This document shows, in pieces, positions 37,449 through 46,971 of a DNA stretch of 64,000 bases; within the stretch, counting starts at the first letter, position 1, and the number at the start of each line of letters is the position of its first letter. The notes below the pieces were generated by a model. The model was not told the origin of the DNA. It was given only the letters and a program-made list of their open reading frames with translations, and made no database searches. The position numbers were made by a program, and so were the translations under genes. The stretch comes from Sphingomonadales bacterium (GTDB lineage: Bacteria > Pseudomonadota > Alphaproteobacteria > Sphingomonadales > Sphingomonadaceae): NCBI GenBank assembly GCA_017302615.1, contig JAFLDB010000001.1, forward strand, positions 62,001 through 126,000, given 5' to 3'.

Positions 37449-38368
37449 GCAATCCCCGCAATCACGCGCGCCACCAGATCGGGATCGAACGGGCGCAGGT
37501 CATCGATTTTCTCGCCCACGCCGATCGCGTGGATCGGCAGGCCGTATTGTTCAGCGGCAGCCACCAGCACACCGCCGCGGGCGGTGCCGTCCAGCTTGGT
37601 CATGATCAGGCCGGTCACGTTCGCCACTTCCTTGAATACCTCGATCTGCTGAAGGGCATTCTGGCCGTTGGTTGCGTCGAGCACCAGCACTACATCATGC
37701 GGCGCTTCGGGGTTGAGCCGGCCCAGAACGCGGCGGATCTTGGCCAGTTCGTCCATCAGCTCGCGCTTGTTCTGCAGCCGTCCGGCGGTGTCGACGATCA
37801 ATGCGTCGATCCCCTTGGCGGTTGCTTCCTTGACCGCGTCGAACACCACAGCCGACGGATCGCCGCCTTCCGGCCCCTTGACGATCGGCACGCCGAGGCG
37901 CTCGGCCCAGACGCCAAGCTGGCCGATTGCGGCGGCGCGGAAGGTGTCGCCGGCGGCCAGCATGACCGCATAGTCCAGTTCCTGGAACAGGTGCGCCAGC
38001 TTTGCGATGGTGGTGGTCTTGCCCGATCCGTTGACGCCGATCACCAGAATTACCTGCGGGCGGGGGAACGCGACGATGTCGATCGGCTTGGCCACCGGGC
38101 GCAGAATCGCGGCGATTTCGTCGGCCACGGCCTGCTTGATTGCGGCCTCGTCAGCCCCGCGCTCAAACCGTTCGCCGGCCAGCCGCTCGCGGATCCGCGC
38201 GGCGGCCCGCGGGCCAAGGTCGGAAAGGATCAGCGCGTCTTCGATCTCGTCCAGCTGGGCCTCGTCGAGCCGGGTCTTGGAGACGATTCCGGCGAGGTTC
38301 TCGGTCAGCTTCTCTGAGGTCTTTCGGAACCCGCCAAACAGGCGGTCCGACCAGCTTTCTCCGCTCAT
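37445..38368 (-). CDS. ftsY: Signal recognition particle receptor FtsY
   Basis: This 307-residue GTPase receives SRP-ribosome complexes at the membrane. The G-domain motifs are complete: GVNGSGKTTTIAKLA (G1), VVFDAVKEATAKGIDALIVDTAGRL (G3), TKLDGTARGG (G4) and VGEKIDDLRPFD at the end. The long acidic A domain of E. coli FtsY is missing; the protein begins with the basic/amphipathic helix SWSDRLFGGFRKTSEKL. It overlaps mtaB and yciB by four bases each. Confidence 0.97.
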   Translation of the reverse strand: MSGESWSDRLFGGFRKTSEKLTENLAGIVSKTRLDEAQLDEIEDALILSDLGPRAAARIRERLAGERFERGADEAAIKQAVADEIAAILRPVAKPIDIVAFPRPQVILVIGVNGSGKTTTIAKLAHLFQELDYAVMLAAGDTFRAAAIGQLGVWAERLGVPIVKGPEGGDPSAVVFDAVKEATAKGIDALIVDTAGRLQNKRELMDELAKIRRVLGRLNPEAPHDVVLVLDATNGQNALQQIEVFKEVANVTGLIMTKLDGTARGGVLVAAAEQYGLPIHAIGVGEKIDDLRPFDPDLVARVIAGIA

Positions 38369-39534
38369 GCCAACAGGCCTTCGACAATGCGGGTGGGGAT
38401 GACGGTCACGATCTTTCCTGCTTCGGTTCCGGGCGGCAACTGCACCCGGGCGAAGTTTGGCGCATGGCCCGTTCCGTCGCGTTCGGCAAGCACTTCAAGG
38501 CACTTGCCCACCTCTCCGGTCAGCCAGCGAGCACGGGTTTCGGCAACGGCGGCGCGCAACTGCGCGGCACGGGCCTTGATCGTGGGGACATCCAGCTGCG
38601 GCATCCGCGCAGCGGGCGTGCCGGGGCGGGCAGAGTAGGGGAAGATATGGCCGTGTACCACGCCAAGTTCGGCAATAATCGAGAGATTGGCGGCATGAGC
38701 GACCTCATCCTCGGTCGGGAATCCGGCAATCAGGTCTGCGCCGACGGCCAGGTCGGGGCGCTGGTTCCGCAAGCCGGACACCAATTCCACCGCCTGGGCA
38801 CGGCTGTGGCGGCGCTTCATCCGCTTGAGGATCAGGTCATGTCCGTGCTGAAGCGAGAGATGCAGGTGCGGCATCAACCGCGCCTCGCCGGACAGCAGCT
38901 CGAACAGCACGGGATCGATCTCTGCCCCGTCCACTGATGAAAGCCGCAGCCGCATGAGGTCCGGGAATGTGGCAAGGATCGCCCCTGCCAGCACGCCAAG
39001 CTGCGGCGCGTCGGGCAGATCATGGCCCCAGCTGGTCAGGTCCACTCCGGTCAGCACCACTTCGCGCACGCCAAGGGCCAGGTGTCGTTCCACTTCACGC
39101 AGCACCTCGTTAACCGGCAGCGATCGGCTGCGGCCGCGGCCCTGCGGAATGACGCAGAAGGTGCAGGCATGGTCGCAGCCGTTCTGGACGGCAATGAAGG
39201 CGCGGGTGTGCTGGCGAACGGGGGCCGTGGCGGCAGGCACATTCCAGGCGCGGGGATCGAGCTTGGCGGTATTGGCGATCAGGCCATCCACCTCGGGCAT
39301 CGCGGCAAGGGCGGCGCGTTCCACTTCGGCGGCGCAACCGGTAACCAGCAACCGCGCATCGGGCCGGGCCTTGCGCGCGCGGCGGATCGCCTGGCGGGTC
39401 TGTCGGACGGCCTCTGCGGTGACGGCGCAGGAATTGATGACCACAAGGTCCGGCTCGGAGGCAAGCAACCCTCGCAGTTCCTCGCTTTCAGACAGGTTCA
39501 GCCGGCACCCCAGCGAAATCACCTCGGCACCCAT
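38365..39534 (-). CDS. mtaB: tRNA t6A37 methylthiotransferase (MtaB type)
   Basis: This 389-residue radical-SAM enzyme adds a methylthio group to threonylcarbamoyl-A37 of tRNAs. It has the N-terminal MTTase domain with three cysteines (SLGCRLN, NSCAVT, TGCAAE), the radical SAM cluster site NGCDHACTFCVIP and the later blocks LTGVDLTSWG, LSLQHGHDLILKRMKR and ADLIAGFPTE. ATG 39534 shares one base with the dapF stop. It is slightly short for the family, mostly in the C-terminal TRAM region. Confidence 0.92.
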   Translation of the reverse strand: MGAEVISLGCRLNLSESEELRGLLASEPDLVVINSCAVTAEAVRQTRQAIRRARKARPDARLLVTGCAAEVERAALAAMPEVDGLIANTAKLDPRAWNVPAATAPVRQHTRAFIAVQNGCDHACTFCVIPQGRGRSRSLPVNEVLREVERHLALGVREVVLTGVDLTSWGHDLPDAPQLGVLAGAILATFPDLMRLRLSSVDGAEIDPVLFELLSGEARLMPHLHLSLQHGHDLILKRMKRRHSRAQAVELVSGLRNQRPDLAVGADLIAGFPTEDEVAHAANLSIIAELGVVHGHIFPYSARPGTPAARMPQLDVPTIKARAAQLRAAVAETRARWLTGEVGKCLEVLAERDGTGHAPNFARVQLPPGTEAGKIVTVIPTRIVEGLLA

Positions 39535-40349
39535 CAGGCTGCTCCGAACGCCGCCGGATCGAAGTTCCCGCGAAAGCTCTCGACCGCCGGTCCGGTCATC
39601 AGAATCCGGCCCGCCGTGGTCCACTCGATCTTCAGGTCGCCGCCCGGCAGACTGACGGTGACGACCCGGTCGGTCAGGCCCCGGCGCATCGCGCCGACTG
39701 CTGTCGCACAGGCCCCGGTACCGCAGGCCAGCGTTTCACCAGCGCCGCGCTCCCACACCCGCAAGCGAATGTGGGCCGGGCTGGCGATCATCCCCACGTT
39801 GACGTTGATCCGCTCGGGAAACAGAGGATCGTGCTCGATCTCTGGTCCCAACCGCTCCAGTTCCACGGCGGCGTGGTCGGCGACGAAGAAGATCACGTGC
39901 GGATTGCCGACATTGACCGCGGTCGGCGCGTCCAAGGCCTCCCAGGCCACCGGCATGGTGTGGGTGTCCATCGGATAGGCCAGCGGGATCTGGTCCCACT
40001 CGAAGCGGGGTTCGCCCATGTCGACCGTAATTCCGCCGCCATCGGGGGCAATCCGGATCAGCCCGCCCAGTGTCTCGACCTCGGCCGCCGTGCCCAGCAG
40101 CAGCCCGATTGCGCGCGAGGCATTGCCGCAGCTTTGCACTTCGCCGCCATCATGGTTGAAAAACCGGGCCCTGAGGTCGGCCTTGGCGGACGGTTCCAGC
40201 ACGACCAGCTGATCGCAGCCGATTCCGGTATGGCGGTCGGCCAGGGCGCGGACCAGCTGCCCGGTCATTGCCGGCAAGGATTGCGCGCGTCCGTCCAGCA
40301 CGACGAAATCGTTGCCCAGGCCATGCATCTTGATGAAATCGACGCGCAT
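39534..40349 (-). CDS. dapF: Diaminopimelate epimerase
   Basis: This 271-residue enzyme converts LL- to meso-diaminopimelate for lysine and peptidoglycan. The two catalytic cysteines are in QSCGNASRA and LACGTGACATA, and the N-terminus KMHGLGNDFVVLDG is typical. ATG 40349 is a clear start. It opens the dapF-mtaB-ftsY-yciB transcription unit on the minus strand. Confidence 0.97.
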   Translation of the reverse strand: MRVDFIKMHGLGNDFVVLDGRAQSLPAMTGQLVRALADRHTGIGCDQLVVLEPSAKADLRARFFNHDGGEVQSCGNASRAIGLLLGTAAEVETLGGLIRIAPDGGGITVDMGEPRFEWDQIPLAYPMDTHTMPVAWEALDAPTAVNVGNPHVIFFVADHAAVELERLGPEIEHDPLFPERINVNVGMIASPAHIRLRVWERGAGETLACGTGACATAVGAMRRGLTDRVVTVSLPGGDLKIEWTTAGRILMTGPAVESFRGNFDPAAFGAA

Positions 40350-40388
40350 CGCCTGCGCTCTATGCGCTGGCGTTCCCCGCGTCCAGCT

Positions 40389-42065
40389 TCAGGCGCTGCG
40401 GGCGACTTGCGGTACGACCTCTGCCTCGATCTGCTGCGGTAGAGGTATGTCGAGCAGCAGGTTCATCTGGGCCAGCTCGGCTTCCGTCGCTTCGGCCGAT
40501 TCAGGGAAGCCATAGAGATAACCCTGGCCGGTCAGCGAACCCATTTCGCGCACCCTGGCCAGCACTTCCTCGTTCTCGATTCCCTCGGCCACGATCGGCA
40601 GGCCCAGGCCCTGGCCCAGGCTGATGATCGACTGAATGATGGTGACGCTTTCCGGGCTTTCGTTGATCGATGCCACAAAGCTGCGGTCGATCTTGATCCG
40701 GTCGAACGGCAGCGAGCGCAGCTGCGAGAGCGAGGAATAGCCGGTCCCGAAATCGTCAAGGCTGACTGTCACGCCCTGGTTTTGCAGGCTGGTGATCAAC
40801 GAGCGGACCAATCCGATATTGCCGTGCAGGCAGCTCTCGGTGACTTCGATTTCCAGACGGCTGGGCGGGAAGTTGGCCTCGACCAGCATCTTGAGCAGTT
40901 TCTGCGCGAACCACGGATCGCGCAGTTGCATCGGCGAAATGTTCACGGCCAGCGTCAGCCTGGGGTTCCAGCCGCGCGCGTCATTCAGGGCCTGGCGGAT
41001 CAGTTGCTCGGACAGTTCACCGATCACGCCGATTTCCTCGGCGACGGGTACGAATATCTCCGGGCTGACCATGCCGAGCGTCGGTGATTTCCAGCGCGCG
41101 AGCATCTCATAGCCCGAAATCTCGCCTGTCTCGATATCGACCTGTTTCTGATAGAACGGTACGAATTCCCGATTGAGCAGCCCGCGGCGGATTCCGCTTT
41201 CCAGTTCGCTGCGGAACCGCAGTTCGCTTTCCATCGCCGGGTCGAACCAGCGCAACCGGTTCCGGCCGTCCTTCTTGGCGTGATACATCGCGATGTCGGC
41301 ACGGTGCAGCAGCGTTTCCGCGCTCAGTTGGTCGCCAGGATCGCGGCGGGCAACGCCGGCGGAAATCGTGGTTTCGATCTCCAACCCGTTGAAGCCGACC
41401 GGCTGGGCTACTGCGGCGATCAGGGCATCGGCCACGGCCTCTGCCTCGCCCGGCTGACCGATTGGGAACGACAGCGCGCAGGCAAATTCGTCTCCGCCGA
41501 TCCGGGCCAGCAGCGCTCCTGGCGGCAGCGTTCGGGCGATGCGTTCGGCGGCGGCGGTCAGCAGGGCATCGCCAGCGGCGTGGCTGTTGGAATCGTTGAC
41601 CTGCTTGAACTTGTCGAGATCGAGCATGATCACCGCGATCGCCTCGCCATGGGCTTCGGCGCGCTCGATCAGGCTGGCAATGGCGGGCGCAGCTGTGCGG
41701 CGATTGAGGCAGCCGGTCAGCGCGTCGGTTTCGGCGAGCAGGCGGGCCTGTTCCTCGGCGCGGCGGCGCTCGGCCACTTCGCCGGTCAGTTCGCGGTATC
41801 GGCGCCATCCGAAGATCACAAGCGCGATGTTGAGCAGCAGGGCGTTGATCAGCAGCTTGTCGGGGCCCAGACCCGTGCCATTGAAGGCGCGGACAATCGC
41901 GGGCAGCACCGAGCTGCCGGTACCGACGAACATGATGACTGCGGCAAAGGCGATGCCCAGCGCGACCAGATCCTTGCCGGCGCGGTCGAGGTGCGGAGCG
42001 CCCTTGGCCGGTTTGCCCGGCATTTGCGTCCCGCTGGACGGCGCGTCTGGTGCCCCTTCAGACAT
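40389..42065 (-). CDS. Membrane GGDEF-EAL cyclic di-GMP enzyme
   Basis: This 558-residue protein has two N-terminal membrane helices (LVALGIAFAAVIMFVG, LINALLLNIALVIFGW), a coiled linker, a GGDEF domain (DALTGCLNRR, RIGGDEF) and an EAL domain. The EAL part has the metal and catalytic residues: EMLAR (EXLXR), VNIS, LEIEVTES, DDFGTGYSSL, KIDRSF, IVAEGIENEE and QGYLYGFP. It may make or degrade cyclic di-GMP; no RxxD inhibitory site is obvious before GGDEF. ATG 42065 is used; a GTG six bases upstream is possible. Confidence 0.92.
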   Translation of the reverse strand: MSEGAPDAPSSGTQMPGKPAKGAPHLDRAGKDLVALGIAFAAVIMFVGTGSSVLPAIVRAFNGTGLGPDKLLINALLLNIALVIFGWRRYRELTGEVAERRRAEEQARLLAETDALTGCLNRRTAAPAIASLIERAEAHGEAIAVIMLDLDKFKQVNDSNSHAAGDALLTAAAERIARTLPPGALLARIGGDEFACALSFPIGQPGEAEAVADALIAAVAQPVGFNGLEIETTISAGVARRDPGDQLSAETLLHRADIAMYHAKKDGRNRLRWFDPAMESELRFRSELESGIRRGLLNREFVPFYQKQVDIETGEISGYEMLARWKSPTLGMVSPEIFVPVAEEIGVIGELSEQLIRQALNDARGWNPRLTLAVNISPMQLRDPWFAQKLLKMLVEANFPPSRLEIEVTESCLHGNIGLVRSLITSLQNQGVTVSLDDFGTGYSSLSQLRSLPFDRIKIDRSFVASINESPESVTIIQSIISLGQGLGLPIVAEGIENEEVLARVREMGSLTGQGYLYGFPESAEATEAELAQMNLLLDIPLPQQIEAEVVPQVARSA

Positions 42066-42118
42066 AGTCACGGAACTATGCGTGAAGGGGCTGAAATTTG
42101 CGTTAAGACTGCGAAACC

Positions 42119-43057
42119 CTATTTCTTCAGGCCGATTTCCTTCAACCGCTGCTGCAGGAACTGGTCCGCCGTGATCGGATCGGGATAGCGATCCGGGTTA
42201 TCCGGCGTGATGCACTGGGGCAGGGTCTTGATCGGGAAGTCGCTGCGCAGATGCAGGAAGAACGGCATCGAATAGCGGCTGAAAGCGGCGCGTTCCGGGC
42301 TGGGATTGCGCACGCGGTGGATGGTGGAGGGCAGGTAGTGGTTGGTCAGCCGCTCCAGCATGTCGCCGCAATTGATCACCATTGCACCTTCGGGGGGGCT
42401 GGCGTTCATCCACTCCTTGCCCTGGAACAGCAGTTCAAGCCCCGCCTCCTCGGCCCCCAGCAACAGGGTGATCAGGTTGATGTCGCCATGGGCCCCGGCA
42501 CGGATCGCCTCACCCTCGATGTCCTTGAGCGGGGGGTAATGCAGCAGGCGCATGACCGAATTGCCGTCCTCGATCGCCGGATCGAACCAGTGTTCGTCAA
42601 GTCCAAGGTAGAGAGCAATCGCGGACAGGATCTTGGCGCCGGTTGCGTCGTACTGGCGGTACAGCTCGGTGAACAGTTCCTCGAATCCCTCGGGTCGCTC
42701 GGGCCAGATATTGGGCGGCATCGAGGCATCGGCCAGCGGGCTGCCTTCGGGCAGATCGCGGCCGATGTGCCAGAATTCCTTGAGGTCATGCGCCTTGGCG
42801 TCCTTGGCGATTTCAACGCCAAACGGGGTATAGCCGCGCGCGCCGGCCATTTCGGCGCGGTGGTACTTGCGCTTCTCCGCTTCGGGCAGAGCGAAGAATT
42901 CCTTCGACATTTCCATGGCTCGGTCGATCAGCGCGCGGTCGATCGGGAAATCCTTGACCATGGCAAAGCCGAAGGTGCGGAAGCTTTCTCCGATCGCTTG
43001 CGCGAACTCCGCCTTGGGCAGGTTCAGCGAGAGGACGGGAATGGAGGTAAGAGACAT
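42119..43057 (-). CDS. Isopenicillin N synthase-family 2OG-Fe(II) oxygenase
   Basis: This 312-residue protein has the IPNS-type fold: an N-terminal DIOX_N region (VLSLNLPKAEFAQAIGESFR, GFAMVKDFPIDRAL), the iron site AHGDINLITLLL with a distal His in TIHRVRNP, and the RYSMPFFLH segment whose Arg-x-Ser binds the cosubstrate. ATG 43057 is preceded by GGAAAG. No antibiotic genes are nearby, so it is a general member of this family and its substrate is unknown. It is divergent from the EVE gene. Confidence 0.9.
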   Translation of the reverse strand: MSLTSIPVLSLNLPKAEFAQAIGESFRTFGFAMVKDFPIDRALIDRAMEMSKEFFALPEAEKRKYHRAEMAGARGYTPFGVEIAKDAKAHDLKEFWHIGRDLPEGSPLADASMPPNIWPERPEGFEELFTELYRQYDATGAKILSAIALYLGLDEHWFDPAIEDGNSVMRLLHYPPLKDIEGEAIRAGAHGDINLITLLLGAEEAGLELLFQGKEWMNASPPEGAMVINCGDMLERLTNHYLPSTIHRVRNPSPERAAFSRYSMPFFLHLRSDFPIKTLPQCITPDNPDRYPDPITADQFLQQRLKEIGLKK

Positions 43058-43120
43058 GGGTGGACGCTTTCCGGAATCTGATGCAATGGGCCGCCCATAG
43101 CCCTTTCCGCAGGTTCTGGC

Positions 43121-43540
43121 ATGACGAAAATCAAATCCTACTGGCTGATGAAATCGGAACCCGACGTCTACAGTTGGGATGACCTCGTGGCCGAAGGGGA
43201 GGGCACCTGGGACGGGGTGCGCAACTATACCGCGCGCAACAACCTGCGGGCGATGCAGCCGGGTGACCTGACTTTCTTCTATCACTCGAACATCGGTGTC
43301 GAGATCGTTGGAATTGCAGAGATTACGGCCTCGAACATCCCCGACCCGACGGACCACACCGGACGCTGGTCCGCAGTTAAGCTGAAGCCGGTCCGCAAAC
43401 TGCGCCGGCCGGTAACCCTGAAGGAAATCAAGGCCGATCCTGCGCTGGCCGACATGGACCTGCTGACCAAGTTCCGCCTATCCGTTTCAAGCGTGAAACC
43501 TGCGGAATGGGAGCATATCCTGAAGCTGGCCGAGACCTGA
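43121..43540 (+). CDS. EVE domain protein
   Basis: This 139-residue protein is a single EVE domain (PUA-like fold), which in known cases binds modified nucleobases in DNA or RNA. Typical blocks are YWLMKSEPDVYSWDDL, WDGVRNYTARNNLRAM, GDLTFFYHSN and SVSSVKPAEWEHIL. ATG 43121 lies 63 bases from the divergent oxygenase start. It has no restriction or defence genes beside it. Confidence 0.95.
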   Translation: MTKIKSYWLMKSEPDVYSWDDLVAEGEGTWDGVRNYTARNNLRAMQPGDLTFFYHSNIGVEIVGIAEITASNIPDPTDHTGRWSAVKLKPVRKLRRPVTLKEIKADPALADMDLLTKFRLSVSSVKPAEWEHILKLAET

Positions 43541-43543
43541 ACT

Positions 43544-45214
43544 TCAGCCCCTGGCCTTGGCGCGCAGGCCGGACACGGTCGCACCGCCCGCGCTCAACTG
43601 CTCCACATCGATAATCAGGTGCAGCAGCCGGAGGCCCTTGCGGGCCTGGGCTTCGGCCAGAGCGGCGGTGAACTGCTCGGTGGTTTCCACTCGTTCGGCC
43701 CAGCCGCCATAGGCGCGGGCGAGGGCGGCAAAGTCGGGATTGTGCAGCGTCGTCCCGGATACGCGCTCGGGAAACTCGCGCTCCTGGTGCATCCGGATCG
43801 TGCCGTAGGCGGCATTGTCGACCAGCACGACCAGCATATTGCAGCCATATTGAACGGCGGTGGCCAGTTCCTGACCGTTCATCAGGAAGTCACCGTCCCC
43901 GGCCAGGGCCACGACAGTGCGTTCCGGGTGACGTAGCGCTGCGGCGACGGCGGCGGGAACGCCATATCCCATTGCCCCGGCCGTGGGGGCAAGCTGGGTC
44001 GGGAAGCCATTGTAGCGCCAGTAGCGGTGCCACCAGCCAGAGAAGTTCCCCGCGCCGTTGCAGATGATGCTGTCATCCGGCAGCGCATCGCGCATCGCGG
44101 TGACGCAGGCGGCCATGTCGAGCGCATAGGGGGCGGGCTTTGCCGTCGACCAGTCAAGCCATTCGAGATGCGCCTCCTCGCCGGCGTCGAAGGGCACAAT
44201 ATCGTCATCCCACAGCGCGGCGCTTTCGGCAAACTCCGCCATGTCTGCGCAAATCGCCAGATCGGCGCGATAGACCCGGCCCAATTCGTTGGGGTCCGGG
44301 TGGATGTGGACCAGGGTCTGTCCCGGGTGTTCCGGCGTGATCAGAGTATAGCTGTCGGTCGTCGCTTCACCCAGCCGGGCGCCGATGGCGAGGATCAGGT
44401 CGGCTTCCTTGATTCGCTGAACCAGCTTGGGGTTAGGGCCATAGCCCAGGTTTCCGGCCCAGACCTTGCTGGCGTTGGAAATGGCATCCTGGCGGCGGAA
44501 AGCGCCGGCGACGGGCAGTCCGATCCGTTCGGCGAAGTCGGTAAAATGCTCACGCGCCTTGGCGTGCCAGCCGGCTCCGCCGACAATCGCGACCGGCGCG
44601 GCGGCATCGGCCAGCATCTGCATCAGGACGCCCATGGCGTCCGGGCAGACCGGCTGGGCCGGGCGATGAACCGCCGGGCGGGGGGCAAGCCCCGCGACTT
44701 CTTCCAGCAGCATGTCTTCCGGCAGGGCAATCACCACCGGGCCGGGACGACCGGCCTGGGCGACCGACCAGGCCCGGGCGATGTATTCGGGGATGCGTTT
44801 CGGATCGTCGATCCGCAGGACGAGTTTGGCCAGCGGACCAAACATCTGTCCGAAATCGACCTCCTGGAATCCCTCGCGGTCCTTCATCCCGCGATCGACA
44901 TCGCCGATGAACAACAGCATCGGTTGCGAATCCTGCATCGCGACGTGGACGCCGATGCTGGCATTGGTCGCGCCGGGGCCGCGGGTGACGAAGCACACCC
45001 CGGGCCGTCCGGTCATCGCGCCATCGGCACAGGCCATGAATGCCGCGCCGCCTTCTTGTCGGCAGATCACGGTCTGCACTTCGGGCGAATCGTGCAGCGC
45101 GTCGAGCACGGCCAGAAAGCTCTCTCCCGGCACAGTGAAAACCCGGTCCGCGCCTTGGGCGATCAGGCAATCGACCAGCAGGCGGCCGCCGTTAACTTTG
45201 GAACTTTCGGTCAT
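43544..45214 (-). CDS. Thiamine diphosphate-dependent enzyme (acetolactate synthase-like)
   Basis: This 556-residue protein has three ThDP-enzyme domains. The N-terminal domain has the catalytic Glu in VICRQEGGAAFMA, the central domain is nucleotide-binding-like (APVAIVGGAGWHAKA), and the C-terminal domain has the ThDP motif VVALAGDGDFLMNGQEL ending in VDNAAYG. It could be a catabolic acetolactate synthase or a related decarboxylase; there is no adjacent ilvN regulatory subunit, so a biosynthetic AHAS role is less likely. Its end lies 4 bases from the convergent EVE gene. Confidence 0.85.
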   Translation of the reverse strand: MTESSKVNGGRLLVDCLIAQGADRVFTVPGESFLAVLDALHDSPEVQTVICRQEGGAAFMACADGAMTGRPGVCFVTRGPGATNASIGVHVAMQDSQPMLLFIGDVDRGMKDREGFQEVDFGQMFGPLAKLVLRIDDPKRIPEYIARAWSVAQAGRPGPVVIALPEDMLLEEVAGLAPRPAVHRPAQPVCPDAMGVLMQMLADAAAPVAIVGGAGWHAKAREHFTDFAERIGLPVAGAFRRQDAISNASKVWAGNLGYGPNPKLVQRIKEADLILAIGARLGEATTDSYTLITPEHPGQTLVHIHPDPNELGRVYRADLAICADMAEFAESAALWDDDIVPFDAGEEAHLEWLDWSTAKPAPYALDMAACVTAMRDALPDDSIICNGAGNFSGWWHRYWRYNGFPTQLAPTAGAMGYGVPAAVAAALRHPERTVVALAGDGDFLMNGQELATAVQYGCNMLVVLVDNAAYGTIRMHQEREFPERVSGTTLHNPDFAALARAYGGWAERVETTEQFTAALAEAQARKGLRLLHLIIDVEQLSAGGATVSGLRAKARG

Positions 45215-45362
45215 GCCGGGGGTTTAGCCGGGCCAGCGCCGGGGAGCAACGCGGGCGGCGAAGAAAACCCACTGGATGGTTACTGTCCCAATCCGGGAAG
45301 GTGGGCGTTAACCGCACTTTTCCGGCTGGCACGATGGTCAAGATCTTCTTACCCCGTGCCCC

Positions 45363-45566
45363 ATGAAGAGCATGAAAAGACGGTCGCTGGTCCTTACCGA
45401 CGAAACTGCCCGCCATCCGTTCCGGGCGAACCTTGCCCCGCATGTGCTGCACGGGACCAAGCCGCTGGCGATGCCGCGCCGGCGCTGGTTCAGCATGGAT
45501 GACCTGCGGGATTTTCTGCTGGCTTATTGCGCCTGTTTCCTTGCCGTCAGCCTCTATATCGCCTGA
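45363..45566 (+). CDS. Small membrane protein, function unknown
   Basis: This 67-residue frame begins MKSMKRRSLVLTDETARHPF, has a short basic patch (AMPRRRWFSMDDL) and ends in a hydrophobic segment (FLLAYCACFLAVSLYIA) that could span the membrane. It could start at 45363 or 45372. Its last 13 bases overlap the convergent transporter gene. I know no family for it; coding status is supported by its length and sequence character only. Confidence 0.5.
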   Translation: MKSMKRRSLVLTDETARHPFRANLAPHVLHGTKPLAMPRRRWFSMDDLRDFLLAYCACFLAVSLYIA

Positions 45567-46864
45567 GCGGCGCGTTCGGCCTGGACCAGCTTGCGGCCGA
45601 GGTGGGCTGAATAGAGGCACATCGCCGCGCTGAGCAGGACCTGCTCGACAATCGGCACGCCGACTGCGGAAAGTCCGCCCGCAACCAGGGACCCTGCCAC
45701 CATCGCGCCCGAATTGACAATGTTGTTGGCCGCAATGGTCCGCGAGGTCTGGGTCTTGTCGACGAAGGTGGTCAGGAACGCGTAAAGCGGCACCACGAAC
45801 ATCCCCCCCGAAACGGCGATGCCCAGCAGGTTGAGCATCAGCAGCAGCGCGAGCGGCTCGGCCAGGAACTGTGCGGTGTTAAGCAGCGTTCCTTCGGGCT
45901 TCTGGGGCCATTCGTGGCAGATCCAGTAGAACCCGACCACGAACAGAGCCATGACGATCACCGAGACCGGCGAATAGCGCGCCGAGACGGTGCCCTTGAG
46001 CAGTGCGTTGACCGACATCGAACCGATCGCCACGCCGATCGAGAAGATCACCAGAAACAGGCTGGCCACTTCCTTGCTGGCATAGAGCACGTGCTTGGCC
46101 AGCGGCGGGAACTGGATGAACAGCACGGTGCCGACCGTCCAGAAAAAGCTGATTGCCATGGTTGCCAGAAACACCCGCTTGTCGTGCGCAGTGCGGCGGA
46201 CCAGATCGATCGAAGCGCGCACGAAGTGAAAGTCGAGCGGCTCGACCTCACCCATCGGCGGCGCGGGTGGCACCTGGCGGCTGGTGGCATAACCGACCAG
46301 CGCCGTGACAAAGACCGCGACCGCCGCCCATTCTACCGGGATCCACCCGGCGACGATCGTCCCGGCCAGAATGGCGATATAGGTCCCCGCCTCGACCAGC
46401 CCGGTGCCGGCCAGTACCTCGTTCGGGTGGAGGTGCTGGGGCAGGATCGAATACTTGATCGGGCCGAAGAAGGTGGAGTGGATCCCCATGCCGAGCAGGG
46501 CCACCAGCATCAGCGGGATCGCCACGGTGGTCACCATGAAGTCCTGCCACGCCATGGCAAGGCCGGCTCCGCCCACCAGCATGATCCCTATTTCGGCCGC
46601 CTTGACCGTGCGTATGATCCGGGCCTTGTCGCGCATGTCGGCCAATTGGCCGGAAAGGGCCGACAGCACGAAAAACGGCAGGATGAAAATCGCCGAGGCA
46701 ATCGCGCTGAACGCCGCGCCGTCCTGTTCGGACTGATAGACGCTGTAGACAACGAACAGCACCATCGCGTTCTTGAACAGGTTGTCGTTGAAGGCGTTGA
46801 GCAGCTGGGTGACGAACAGCGGCAGGAAACGCCGGCTGCGGATCAAGTGGGTCTGGGTGGTCAT
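45554..46864 (-). CDS. MFS transporter, lysophospholipid transporter (LplT)-like
   Basis: This 436-residue protein has about 12 membrane helices and begins RFLPLFVTQLLNAFNDNLFKNAMVLFVVY, a stretch characteristic of the LplT branch that flips lysophospholipids for reacylation. Other blocks are SGQLADMRDKARIIRTVKAAEI and FFGPIKYSILPQHL. ATG 46864 (MTTQTHLIRSRR) is chosen. No linked acyltransferase is present, so the substrate is inference. Confidence 0.82.
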   Translation of the reverse strand: MTTQTHLIRSRRFLPLFVTQLLNAFNDNLFKNAMVLFVVYSVYQSEQDGAAFSAIASAIFILPFFVLSALSGQLADMRDKARIIRTVKAAEIGIMLVGGAGLAMAWQDFMVTTVAIPLMLVALLGMGIHSTFFGPIKYSILPQHLHPNEVLAGTGLVEAGTYIAILAGTIVAGWIPVEWAAVAVFVTALVGYATSRQVPPAPPMGEVEPLDFHFVRASIDLVRRTAHDKRVFLATMAISFFWTVGTVLFIQFPPLAKHVLYASKEVASLFLVIFSIGVAIGSMSVNALLKGTVSARYSPVSVIVMALFVVGFYWICHEWPQKPEGTLLNTAQFLAEPLALLLMLNLLGIAVSGGMFVVPLYAFLTTFVDKTQTSRTIAANNIVNSGAMVAGSLVAGGLSAVGVPIVEQVLLSAAMCLYSAHLGRKLVQAERAAQAI

Positions 46865-46971
46865 GCCGGTGTCAGGGTTCCCGTTTGGCGCGGACCCTAG
46901 CGGCTGATCGATTGCGGACAAGCCCAAAGAGTCCCTTTTGCCCGGCCCCCTTCGCGGCTATTCGTGACGCG

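Noticed and set aside
42119..43057. Beta-lactam biosynthesis gene
   Set aside because: The IPNS-like family is broad; there is no NRPS or other antibiotic gene nearby.
43121..43540. EVE protein as part of a defence system
   Set aside because: No restriction, modification or other defence genes are adjacent; a housekeeping role is more likely.
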